9,543 bases of DNA from Pseudomonadota bacterium. Lineage in GTDB: Bacteria; Pseudomonadota; Alphaproteobacteria; Azospirillales; Azospirillaceae. Both the position numbers and the translations under genes were made by a program. The notes beneath the pieces were generated by a model, which was not told the origin of the DNA, ran no database searches, and was given only the letters and a program-made list of their open reading frames with translations. The stretch lies in contig JAEYOB010000117.1 in the NCBI GenBank assembly GCA_023412175.1, positions 1 through 9,543 of the forward strand. Reading direction: 5' to 3'. This document shows, in pieces, positions 1 to 8,483 of this stretch; positions within the stretch are counted from its first letter, which is position 1, and each line of letters begins with the position of its first letter.

Positions 1-24
1 GAGCCGCGCAGGGGGCTGCGGCTC
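1..24. repeat. 7-bp inverted repeat (possible hairpin) at the window edge
   Basis: GAGCCGC (1-7) and GCGGCTC (18-24) are perfect inverted copies around a 10-base loop. It lies 39 bases past the stop of the minus-strand proline-rich gene, so it could end that transcript, but no T-run is visible inside the window. It may equally be a chance product of high GC. Confidence 0.35.
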
Positions 25-37
25 CGTCTCGACGGTG

Positions 38-65
38 GGTTGCGGGGGCTCGGTTGCGGGGGCTC
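38..65. repeat. Perfect 14-bp tandem repeat
   Basis: GGTTGCGGGGGCTC occurs at 38-51 and again immediately at 52-65. The right end overlaps the stop codon of the proline-rich minus-strand gene (64-66), so the repeat forms the 3' border of that gene. Confidence 0.7.
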
Positions 66-243
66 AGGCCGTGAACGGCCGCGGCGTGCCGGGCATGGGA
101 TCGCCCTCGGGGGGCGTGACCTCGGGCGGGATGTCCGGATTGGGAATCACCCTCGGTTCCGGCGAGGTCGGTGCCGGCCGGTCGGGCGACGGGGTCTTCG
201 GCCCGCCGGGCGGCGGCACTTCGGGAGTCTTCGGATCGGCCAT
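64..243 (-). CDS. Small proline-rich protein of unknown function
   Basis: This is a 59-residue ORF that I do not recognise as a characterised family. It starts MADPKTPEVPPPGG and ends GTPRPFTA. About a third of its residues are proline, with D, E, T and K between them, so it is probably extended and unstructured. No signal peptide or membrane segment is visible. It begins 12 bp after the stop of the entericidin-like gene on the same strand and is probably co-transcribed with it from the EcfG-type promoter. The ribosome binding site is weak (AGGGCG overlapping the end of the preceding gene). After its TGA the same frame stays open to the window edge and is again rich in P, E and T, so a longer ancestral form is possible. 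The gene call rests on position and composition only. Confidence 0.55.
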   Translation of the reverse strand: MADPKTPEVPPPGGPKTPSPDRPAPTSPEPRVIPNPDIPPEVTPPEGDPMPGTPRPFTA

Positions 244-255
244 GGGGATGTCGCC

Positions 256-408
256 CTACTCGGCCGCGCGCTCAAGGGCCCGGCCGCCGGACTGCACGTC
301 CTGGCCAACGCCCGCGGCGGTGTTGCAGCCGCTGAGCAGCGCGGCGGACGCCAGCAGGATGCTGAACAGCACGACCTGCGTAAGCGGGAAGCGGATGCTT
401 CGCGTCAT
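256..408 (-). CDS. Entericidin A/B family small lipoprotein
   Basis: This 50-residue protein has a short basic N-terminus (MTRSIRFPLTQ), a hydrophobic stretch at residues 11-26, and a lipobox-like LLSGC ending at Cys28. The mature part reads NTAAGVGQDVQSGG and ends in ALERAAE, the hallmark GxGxD...GG pattern of the entericidin EcnA/EcnB family. The precursor should be cleaved before Cys28 and lipid-anchored to a cell-envelope membrane. In Escherichia coli the entericidins are small stress-related lipoproteins proposed as a toxin/antidote pair; alphaproteobacterial members are mostly uncharacterised. A good Shine-Dalgarno AAGGAG lies 9 bases before the ATG. A match to the EcfG stress promoter lies 37-62 bp upstream. 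Only one member is present, so no antidote pair is inferred. Confidence 0.88.
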   Translation of the reverse strand: MTRSIRFPLTQVVLFSILLASAALLSGCNTAAGVGQDVQSGGRALERAAE

Positions 409-444
409 TGTCCCTCACTCCTTCTCAGGATACGGTCCCTAAAG

Positions 445-470
445 AACGGCCTGCCGAGGCCGTTGGTTCC
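445..470 (-). promoter_or_regulatory. EcfG-type general stress response promoter for the entericidin-like gene
   Basis: On the minus strand GGAAC (470-466) and CGTT (448-445) are separated by exactly 17 bases. This matches the alphaproteobacterial general stress sigma factor consensus GGAAC-N16/17-CGTT. Transcription would begin about 30 bases before the ATG at 408, leaving room for the AAGGAG ribosome binding site. The site overlaps a perfect 8-bp inverted repeat, AACGGCCT (445-452) and AGGCCGTT (457-464). Functional use is inferred from the sequence match and position. Confidence 0.72.
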
Positions 471-530
471 GCACCGGACGCAAGGGTGCATTGTGAGGTT
501 GCACGCGCGCTTGACGGGGTAGCCCGCACG

Positions 531-560
531 CCCGAGATGTGTGCGCCCAAGATGTGTGAG
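531..560. repeat. 15-bp imperfect tandem repeat abutting the MATE start codon
   Basis: CCCGAGATGTGTGCG (531-545) and CCCAAGATGTGTGAG (546-560) match at 13 of 15 positions and end two bases before the ATG at 563. They occupy the place where a ribosome binding site should be, and no good Shine-Dalgarno is present. A TTGACG at 511-516 has no convincing -10 partner at 17-18 bases. Confidence 0.6.
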
Positions 561-562
561 CC

Positions 563-1921
563 ATGACCACCGAAATCCTCGACAGCCCGACCCTGCCCGA
601 ACGCCTGCGCGGCCACACCGCGGAACTGCTGCGCCTGGCCGCGCCGGTGATCATCTCGCGCGCCGGGCTGATGGTGATGATGGCGGTGGACACCGCCATC
701 GTCGGCCGGTTCAGCGCGCAGGAGTTGGCGTTCTTCGGGCTTGCCCATCTGCCGGCCAACATGATGGTCGGCGTCGGCGTCGGCCTGCTGATGGGCACGG
801 TGGCGATGACCGCGCACGCCCTCGGCGCCGGGCAGCCGGAGGAGTGCGGCCGGGTGTGGCGCCGCTCGGTGCCCTACGCGCTGCTGATGGGCACGCTGAT
901 GGCGCTGGCGGCGCTGCTGTTCGGCCGGCCGCTGTTCGACCTGACCGGGCAGGAGCCGCACGTCGCCGCCGGCGGTGCGGAGGTGCTGGTGGTGCTGGGT
1001 CTCGGCATGCCGGGGATGATGCTCTACACGACCACCGGATTCTTCCTGGAGGGCCTGAAGCGGCCGGTGCCGGTGATGCTCGCCATGGTCGCCGGCAACC
1101 TGGTGAACCTCGCCCTCGCCTACGGGCTGGTCTGGGGCGCCTGGGGGCTGCCGGCGCTGGGGGCGGTCGGCTCGGCCTGGGCGACGACCATCATCCGCTG
1201 GGCCATGGGGCTGGGGCTGGTCGCCTATGTTTTGCTGATGCGCGATCGTGAGCGCTGGGGCGTGCGCGGCGGCTGGGCCGACTGGTGGAGCGGCGGCGGC
1301 AAGCAGCGTCACCTGGGCTACGCGGCCGGGCTGAGCATCGGCGTGGAGAGCGGCGCCTTCGCCGGGCTGGGCCTGTTCGCCGGCATGATCTCGCCGCTGG
1401 CGCTGGGCGCCTACACGGTCGGGCTGAACCTCATCGCCGTGCCGTTCATGGCGGCGGTCGGGCTGGCGTCGGCCACCGCGGTGCGCGTCGCCGTGGCGCA
1501 CGGGCGCGGCGACCGCACGGACATGGCGCTGGCCGGCTGGACCGGGCTGGCGGTCACCTCGGTGATCCTGGCGGCGGTCGGGGTGCTGTATGCCCTGCTG
1601 CCCGAACTGATGGCGGGCATCTACACCAACGATCCGGAACTGCTGGCGCGCGTCGTCCCGCTGGTCGCCTTCAGCGCCTGGATCCTGGTGGTGGACGGCG
1701 GACAGGTGGTGATGGCGAACGCCCTGCGCGGCCGGCACGACGCCTGGGCGCCGACGGTCCTGCACTTCCTATCCTACGGGGTGGTGATGATTCCGGTCTC
1801 CGCGCTGTCGGCGTTCTGGCTCGGCCGGGCGGAGCAGGGGCTGTTCGACGGGATCCTCATCGCCAGCGTGGTTTCGGTCACGATCCTGTCGCTGCGCTTT
1901 GCGATTTTGAGCCGGCGCTGA
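563..1921 (+). CDS. MATE family multidrug/toxin efflux transporter
   Basis: This 452-residue protein is close to the usual 440-460 of MATE (multidrug and toxic compound extrusion) transporters. These are inner-membrane proteins with 12 helices that export cationic drugs, dyes or metabolites using a Na+ or H+ gradient. The sequence is almost entirely hydrophobic segments with short loops. Two MatE halves are visible, about residues 25-185 and 245-410. The first opens with the typical VDTAIVGRFS after a helix rich in M and V; LEGLKRPVPVML and NLVNLALAYG (about 163-186) are typical of helices 5-6. The second half has GAYTVGLNLIAVPFM followed by the basic cytoplasmic AHGRGDR. ATG at 563 is chosen because the frame is closed by TGA at 557-559 and the N-terminus has the right length. 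Substrate cannot be predicted. It diverges from the entericidin pair, and 147 bp separate it from gyrA. Confidence 0.93.
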   Translation: MTTEILDSPTLPERLRGHTAELLRLAAPVIISRAGLMVMMAVDTAIVGRFSAQELAFFGLAHLPANMMVGVGVGLLMGTVAMTAHALGAGQPEECGRVWRRSVPYALLMGTLMALAALLFGRPLFDLTGQEPHVAAGGAEVLVVLGLGMPGMMLYTTTGFFLEGLKRPVPVMLAMVAGNLVNLALAYGLVWGAWGLPALGAVGSAWATTIIRWAMGLGLVAYVLLMRDRERWGVRGGWADWWSGGGKQRHLGYAAGLSIGVESGAFAGLGLFAGMISPLALGAYTVGLNLIAVPFMAAVGLASATAVRVAVAHGRGDRTDMALAGWTGLAVTSVILAAVGVLYALLPELMAGIYTNDPELLARVVPLVAFSAWILVVDGGQVVMANALRGRHDAWAPTVLHFLSYGVVMIPVSALSAFWLGRAEQGLFDGILIASVVSVTILSLRFAILSRR

Positions 1922-1967
1922 CCCTTTTTCGGCCCGCGGCGTTGTGTGCACATGCGAAAGCTGCTAA

Positions 1968-1984
1968 GGAATACTATATATTTA
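1968..1984 (+). promoter_or_regulatory. AT-rich element, possible gyrA promoter -10 region
   Basis: The 147-bp gap between the MATE gene and gyrA contains a conspicuous AT-rich run in otherwise GC-rich DNA, with TATATT at 1977-1982. No good -35 hexamer stands 16-18 bases upstream, so this is a weak call based on base composition and position before gyrA. I see no other gene or clear terminator in the gap. Confidence 0.35.
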
Positions 1985-2068
1985 GCCCGTGGTGACGTAC
2001 GGTTCGCCTAGGCCTGTCCGGCGCGATTTCGTACGCGTTTCCTTGTCCCGATTCACGAGTTCAGCTCC

Positions 2069-4861
<2,793 letters not shown>

Positions 4862-4885
4862 TCCAGGCGAGAGGAACGAGCACCT

Positions 4886-5425
4886 ATGTCCAAGCGGCGT
4901 ATCGGCGTCTATCCCGGCACTTTCGATCCGATCACCAACGGGCACCTGGACATCATCCAGCGTGCCTCGCGGATGCTCGACACGCTGGTCGTGGGCGTCG
5001 CCCGCAACGCCGGCAAGGGGCCGCTGTTCTCCACCGACGAGCGGTTGCAGATGGTCCGCGAGGAGGTGGCGGCGCTGGACTCCAACGGCTGTGCCATCGA
5101 GGTGCGGGCCTTCGACACGCTGCTGATGCACTTTGCCATCGAGAACAACGCCTCGGTCATCATCCGCGGCCTGCGGGCGGTGTCGGACTTCGAATACGAG
5201 TTCCAGATGGCGGGCATGAACGCGCGCCTGAACCCGAAGGTGGAGACGATGTTCCTGATGGCGTCGGAGCGCCACCAGTTCATCTCCTCGCGCTTCGTGA
5301 AGGAGATCGGGCGGTTGGGCGGCGACATCAGCACGTTCGTCAGCCCGCGCGTCGTCAAGCACCTGACCGACCGCTTCGCGTTGGACGACGACATGTCCAA
5401 GCGGGTGCAGACGCTGAAACAGTGA
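4886..5425 (+). CDS. coaD: Phosphopantetheine adenylyltransferase (PPAT)
   Basis: CoaD transfers the AMP moiety of ATP to 4'-phosphopantetheine to give dephospho-CoA, the fourth step of coenzyme A synthesis from pantothenate, in the cytosol. The 179-residue product is slightly longer than typical (160-170). It has the nucleotidyltransferase signature YPGTFDPITNGHLD at 9-22, with the (T/H)xGH-type histidine at His20. It also has IIRGLRAVSDFEYEFQM, typical of the substrate-binding region, and the later ISSRFVKEI motif. The ATG at 4886 is supported by AGAGGA at 4870-4875, 10 bases upstream. The 24-bp gap after gyrA suggests one transcript; a gyrA-coaD pair is common in alphaproteobacteria. A weak stem GAAGC/GCTTC at 5459-5474 after the stop lacks a T-run. 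Confidence 0.97.
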   Translation: MSKRRIGVYPGTFDPITNGHLDIIQRASRMLDTLVVGVARNAGKGPLFSTDERLQMVREEVAALDSNGCAIEVRAFDTLLMHFAIENNASVIIRGLRAVSDFEYEFQMAGMNARLNPKVETMFLMASERHQFISSRFVKEIGRLGGDISTFVSPRVVKHLTDRFALDDDMSKRVQTLKQ

Positions 5426-5484
5426 CGCCGATCGGGGCGGACGGTTGACCTGGAGGGAGAAGCGTTCCAGCTTCACTCCTGCGG

Positions 5485-5513
5485 TTGACCGAACCGCTTC
5501 GTCCCCCTATGGT
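5485..5513 (+). promoter_or_regulatory. Sigma-70-type promoter of tRNA-Lys
   Basis: TTGACC (5485-5490) and TATGGT (5508-5513) are separated by 17 bases and lie 36 bp before the mature tRNA 5' end. Both hexamers match four or five positions of the TTGACA/TATAAT consensus, and the spacing is optimal. A second TTGACC at 5445-5450 has no matching -10. Confidence 0.7.
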
Positions 5514-5548
5514 GCCGCCCGCCCGGCCATCCAGGCAGATGAAGAGCT

Positions 5549-5624
5549 GATCCGGTAGCTCAGTCGGTAGAGCACGTGACTTTTAATCATGTGGTCGTGG
5601 GTTCGAGTCCCACCCGGATCACCA
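5549..5624 (+). tRNA. tRNA-Lys (anticodon UUU)
   Basis: A 76-base cloverleaf with encoded CCA. The acceptor stem GATCCGG pairs with CCGGATC, followed by discriminator A and CCA. The D arm is GCTCAGTCGGTAGAGC. The anticodon stem CGTGA/TCATG holds loop CTTTTAA with anticodon TTT at 5582-5584. The T arm is GTGGG-TTCGAGT-CCCAC. It has its own promoter and probably a terminator. An integrase gene reads toward it from the right, so its 3' half is the likely chromosomal attachment site of the phage element; the tRNA sequence is intact. Confidence 0.98.
5590..5624 (+). other. Putative phage attachment site (attL) in the tRNA-Lys 3' half
   Basis: Tyrosine-integrase elements commonly recombine in the T-arm/acceptor 3' part of tRNA genes and rebuild it. 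Here an integrase gene ends 95 bp beyond the tRNA and points toward it. The partner repeat (attR) is not visible between 5625 and 9543 and must lie beyond the window if it survives. The core boundaries are therefore not defined. Confidence 0.45.
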
Positions 5625-5628
5625 TTCT

Positions 5629-5652
5629 ACCCCTTGGGAACCCTGGGGTTTT
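5629..5652 (+). terminator. Possible intrinsic terminator of tRNA-Lys
   Basis: ACCCC (5629-5633) pairs with GGGGT (5645-5649) and is followed by TTTT (5649-5652). The stem is short with an 11-base loop that itself contains GGG and CCC, so strength is uncertain. The position 5 bases after the tRNA is appropriate. Confidence 0.5.
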
Positions 5653-5678
5653 GAGACGCCCGGCAGTTGGAGATCGGG

Positions 5679-5712
5679 CCAGTTTGCAAACCGATCATCT
5701 CCAGTTTGCAAA
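5679..5712. repeat. Two CCAGTTTGCAAA direct repeats, 22 bp apart, beside the att site
   Basis: CCAGTTTGCAAA is present at 5679-5690 and 5701-5712, a 22-bp period or about two helical turns. Each copy contains the palindrome TTTGCAAA. The flanking GGAGATCGG (5669-5677) and the CCGATC...ATCTCC segment (5691-5702) are inversely related. Short direct repeats between an integrase gene and its att core are typical of integrase arm-type or excisionase binding sites; that role is inferred. On the minus strand they lie just past the integrase stop. Confidence 0.55.
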
Positions 5713-5718
5713 TTCCGT

Positions 5719-6790
5719 TCATCCGGCGTTCTCCGGGCCGCCTTTCCGCGCCGCCCGCGCCTCGTCCAAACGGGATATGGCGATCCGCGCATTCCGCTTC
5801 TTGGCAAGGTACTTCCGGACCATCGCAACGGTCTGGTGCCCGGTGATGGACGCGATGATTTCCCACTCAAGGCCCAATTCGTTCAGCACCACGGCGGCGG
5901 TGTAGCGCAGGCCGTGGGTCGTCACATCGTCGGGCAGGCCAGACGCCTTGATGGCGTCGGACATGAAGTGCACGAAGCTGTTCGCGGTCAGCGGCGCCCC
6001 GGTGCGGCTGGGCAGCATTGCGAGATGCTTGTGCGTCTTTAGCCAGGGGTCAAGCACCGCCACCAGTTCCTGAGAGGCCTCCACAGGCGCTCGCCCGTCT
6101 TGCTCTGCTTCACTGAGATGGTGCCGGCTTTGTAGTGCTGGCGCATCATGGCGGCCACGTCGCTCGCACGCTGGGCGGTGTTCAGCAGCAGTTCAAAGGC
6201 GACTCGCTCGCGGGTGTCAGTCGACCAGCGTCCGCGGAACGCCGCCAGTTCGTCTTCTTCCCACGGGCGGTGCCCCTCGCCGGTCTTCAGCAGCTTGGGC
6301 TTCTGCGCCGGGTTGTCGGCCCGCCACCCACGGTCCACGGCGAAGGTGAGCAGCAGTCGCAGCACCTGCACCATGTAGTTGGCCGTGCGCGGACGGTCGG
6401 CGAACTCATCGCGCATCGCCAGGACGTGCTTCCGCTCCACCGTCGCCACGGGCAAGGTTCCCCAGCCCTTGAACTTGCCCCCCTTGCCCTTGTTGCCGTT
6501 GGCGAGCGTGTCCAGATGGCGAGCATATGATTTCCGTGTCGCCTCGGAGAGTTGAAGGAAATCGGGTGCAGCCTTGTACTTCTCGACCAACAGCGCAAAG
6601 GTGCCTGGGGCCGCTTCCTGACGCTCGGGGGGAGGGTTGTTCAGCTTGGAATAGGCGGCGGCAAACTCGGGGCTGCGAGGTCGTCCGGCAGGCGGACCCC
6701 ACTGGCACGGTGGTAATAGTAGATCCTGATCGTCCCGTCAGCGAGCCGCTTCTTGACCGGATTCACGTCGGGGAAGTCCACCTTGACCAT
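5719..6790 (-). pseudogene. Phage tyrosine recombinase/integrase, two frameshifts
   Basis: The integrase can be read over three frames. From ATG 6790: MVKVDFPDVNPVKKRLADGT, then YYYHRASGVRLPDDL, a typical integrase N-terminus. At about 6672-6679 one base is missing and the frame moves to SPEFAAAYSKLNN, continuing through the core-binding domain (ATRKSYARHLDTLA) to the catalytic domain. At about 6070-6088 a second missing base moves it to QELVAVLDPWL. The catalytic residues survive over the frames: Arg in TAQRASD, Lys in QSKTG, HGLR box, GHQ histidine, and the nucleophile Tyr in VRKYLAK. Restored length is about 357 residues, normal for the family. The start lies 2 bp after the stop of the excisionase-like gene, with GAGAG as ribosome binding site. 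As sequenced no full-length enzyme is made; sequencing error is the alternative. Confidence 0.9.
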
Positions 6791-6792
6791 GG

Positions 6793-7083
6793 TCATCTCT
6801 CGAAGGCCGCGAGGAAAGGGTCCTCTGCGTCGTTGGCTGGTGACGGGGTTGTGTCATTGGCAGGCTGTAACGGTGTGCTCAACCCATAGCGCTGGTCAAG
6901 CCAGCGATCGATGGCCCGTTGGTCGTACAGGCCGGTCAGGTCGTCGGCAGCGGGGAAAGCCGCATTCTTCAGGTGCGGCAGATTGTCTACCAGCCACTGC
7001 TCGCCGCGACGCATGTAGGTGGCGACGTCGAACGTGGTCATCAGTCGCGGTTCGAAGGTGAAGTCTGGCTTCCTGCGCGCCAT
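6793..7083 (-). CDS. Excisionase-like HTH DNA-binding protein
   Basis: This 96-residue basic protein (MARRKPDFTFEPRLMT) contains a stretch resembling a small winged helix-turn-helix of the MerR/AlpA/excisionase type. TTFDVATYMRRGEQWLVDNL fits the recognition part, and GLYDQRAIDRWLDQ fits the usual closing helix of phage excisionases. The last 25 residues look disordered (P, N, D, T rich). It lies directly before the integrase gene with a 2-bp gap, the usual xis-int arrangement, and probably directs excision and recombination polarity. ATG 7083 has a strong Shine-Dalgarno GAGGGGG at 7098-7092, 8 bases upstream. That signal lies inside a seven-codon ORF (MTSTEGA, 7110-7087), which ends 3 bases before this gene. 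The family assignment is by pattern only. Confidence 0.68.
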   Translation of the reverse strand: MARRKPDFTFEPRLMTTFDVATYMRRGEQWLVDNLPHLKNAAFPAADDLTGLYDQRAIDRWLDQRYGLSTPLQPANDTTPSPANDAEDPFLAAFER

Positions 7084-7106
7084 CCCCTACGCCCCCTCAG
7101 TGCTGG

Positions 7107-7205
7107 TCATGCTGCCTCCGTCAGGGCTTGGGCTTCGACGTCGAGGAGCGCGCCGATGAACTCCGCCGCGACGTACGGGTTGATCGCATTGCCGTAGGCC
7201 CGCAT
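7107..7205 (-). pseudogene. Fragment resembling the C-terminus of a cytosine-5 DNA methyltransferase
   Basis: A 32-codon ORF begins MRAYGNAINPYVAAEFIGAL. YGNAI-P-AAEFI is what phage-encoded C5 DNA methyltransferases carry at motif X (the QxGNSV-like region) near their C-terminus. The rest of the enzyme, including the PC motif IV and ENV motif VI, is absent: the frame is closed by TGA just upstream. The ATG overlaps the stop of the zinc-ribbon gene (TGATG), and its own stop overlaps the next ATG (ATGA), so the fragment could still be translated by coupling. It is best read as the tail of a lost methyltransferase, but a chance small gene cannot be excluded. Confidence 0.6.
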
Positions 7206-7477
7206 CACGCCCCCCTCTCATCGTCCTGGGCGGAGAGCATGGCGCGGCGCCGACGGTCGGCCTGCAACCTATCCCACTGGTTTCCGTGGTCTTGCCAGCA
7301 TTCCGGGTCTCTGGGGTGCGGGTCGAAGTCGGCTGTCGTGCCGTCTCCGCCGCACTTGAAGCATGCCTTGTCGGAAAGGTCCCCGGCGCACGGCTCGTAG
7401 CCTGAGCCATCGCAGCGCGGGCAGGTAAGCGGCACCCTCGCCACCGCCTCCAGGGCCTGGGTGTCAGCGGTCGGCAT
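7205..7477 (-). CDS. Small zinc-ribbon phage protein
   Basis: This 90-residue protein has two CxxC knuckles: Cys19/Cys22 in CPRCDGSG, and Cys39/Cys42 in CFKCGGDG, with Cys30 and Cys60 in addition. CxxCxGxG resembles the DnaJ-type zinc finger, which suggests one bound zinc ion and a small adaptor or nucleic-acid-binding role; no specific function is recognised. The C-terminal third is charged. The stop overlaps the following ATG by TGATG, so it belongs to the leftward early operon. The start is uncertain: no Shine-Dalgarno precedes ATG 7477, because the DNA upstream belongs to the opposite-strand late-gene fragment. The original 5' end or promoter was probably lost at the deletion joint. Confidence 0.7.
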   Translation of the reverse strand: MPTADTQALEAVARVPLTCPRCDGSGYEPCAGDLSDKACFKCGGDGTTADFDPHPRDPECWQDHGNQWDRLQADRRRRAMLSAQDDERGA

Positions 7478-7495
7478 GGGACAGATGGGCTACGT
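7461..7495. other. Probable prophage deletion joint
   Basis: The start of the leftward early gene meets, head to head, the middle of a rightward late gene, with no promoter, ribosome binding site or late-gene 5' portion between them. In an intact prophage these modules should be separated by many genes. The exact breakpoint cannot be set without homologous sequences. Confidence 0.55.
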
Positions 7496-8329
7496 GGCGG
7501 ACAACACCGGCCGCCCGCTCGCCGAGGTGTCCAAGCCCCTGCGCCGCATGCTGAAGCGATACGGCATCTCCGCGGCAGAGTGGGACGTGATCCGCGCCGC
7601 GCCGCTGGTCGAGCACGAGGGCGCGCGCTTCTTCGACCCGGCGAACGTGTCCGACCGGGCGGCCGGCGAGAAGCTGATGGAGGCCATCATTCAGGAACGC
7701 GCGTTCGCCGTGCTGGAGCCGGACAGCCGGGTGCGCGGCTTCACCACCGGCGGCTTGCAGCGCGGCACTATTCCGGGCGAGATCGCGCGCTCGGCCATGC
7801 TGTTCAAGTCGTTCGCGGTCACGATGCTCACCACGCACATGATGCGGGCGGCACAGAAGGGCAGCCTGGGCGGCAAGCTGGCCTACTTCGGCGCATTCAC
7901 CGGCCTGCTGACCATCTCCGGTGCCGTGGCACTCCAAGCCCGGCAGATCATCCAGGGCAAGGACCCGCGGCGCATGGATGACCGCAAGTTCTGGGGTGCG
8001 GCCTTCATCAGGGCGGCGCGCTCGGCATCTTCGGAGACTTCCTGTACACCGGCTACGACCGGGGCGACCGCGGGTTCATGGCGGCGCTCGGCGGCCCTCT
8101 GGCCGGCGCCGTCGAGGACGCCGCGCGCATCACCCTGCCGAACGTCCGGCAGGCGGCCGAGGGCGAGCCCACGAAGATCGGCGCGGAACTGGTCGACCCG
8201 GAGTACCGCCGGAGCTTCGCGCGCATGGAACGGAAGGCGCGGCAGGACTACCAGCAGGGCTACTGGTGGCGGCCGGGGCAGGGCACGCCCGACCGTGCGC
8301 CGGACCTGGGGGCGGCGCTGCCGAGGTGA
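7461..8329 (+). pseudogene. C-terminal remnant of a large phage late (virion-associated) protein, frameshifted
   Basis: The first part reads YGISAAEWDVIRAAP, then EHEGARFFDP, then KSFAVTMLTTHMMRAA, GKLAYFGAFTGLL and GKDPRRMDDRKFWGAAF. After codon ATC (8007-8009) one base is missing; the next frame continues QGGALGIFGDFLY, then LGGPLAGAVEDAARITLPNV, ending at TGA 8327-8329. From memory, these blocks form the C-terminal region of very large (roughly 1000-residue) uncharacterised phage proteins, probably internal virion or ejected proteins. Two hydrophobic stretches (about 7800-7950 nt) support a membrane-active or ejected protein. The N-terminal majority is absent. The first possible start (GTG 7461, or ATG 7476) has no ribosome binding site, so it is truncated as well as frameshifted. 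Confidence 0.72.
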
Positions 8330-8361
8330 GGTGTTTCAGTTTTTCCAGCCGTGTCGGGGTT

Positions 8362-8385
8362 TGTTGATTCGCGCATGAATCAACA
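8362..8385. repeat. Perfect 9-bp inverted repeat, operator-like dyad
   Basis: TGTTGATTC (8362-8370) and GAATCAACA (8377-8385) are exact inverted copies around GCGCAT. It is AT-rich compared with its surroundings and has no T-run, so it looks more like a repressor-type dyad or an RNA hairpin than a terminator. It lies 33 bases after the late-gene remnant. Confidence 0.65.
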
Positions 8386-8483
8386 CTCCGCGGCGCGTGC
8401 GTTGGGCGGTGCGGCGGGCTGCGGCATGGTCGGCCTCACCTCCGTGGTTTGTCGCTCTTTGGTTTTGGGTGGAGGCAAACCTG

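Noticed and set aside
35..522. Plus-strand open frames over the first 500 bases
   Set aside because: They are shadows of the entericidin-like and proline-rich genes, which have a better start signal and a family signature on the minus strand.
425..1765. Minus-strand open frame of 446 codons opposite the MATE gene
   Set aside because: The composition (H, R, Q, G, P) is typical of a GC-rich shadow, and the opposite MATE protein is clearly real.
5719..8329. Base-calling error at methylated CCWGG sites as the cause of all three frameshifts
   Set aside because: Only two of the three repaired sites would be CCAGG, and an intact ATCCAGGGC is present at 7950-7958, so the idea does not explain the pattern on its own.
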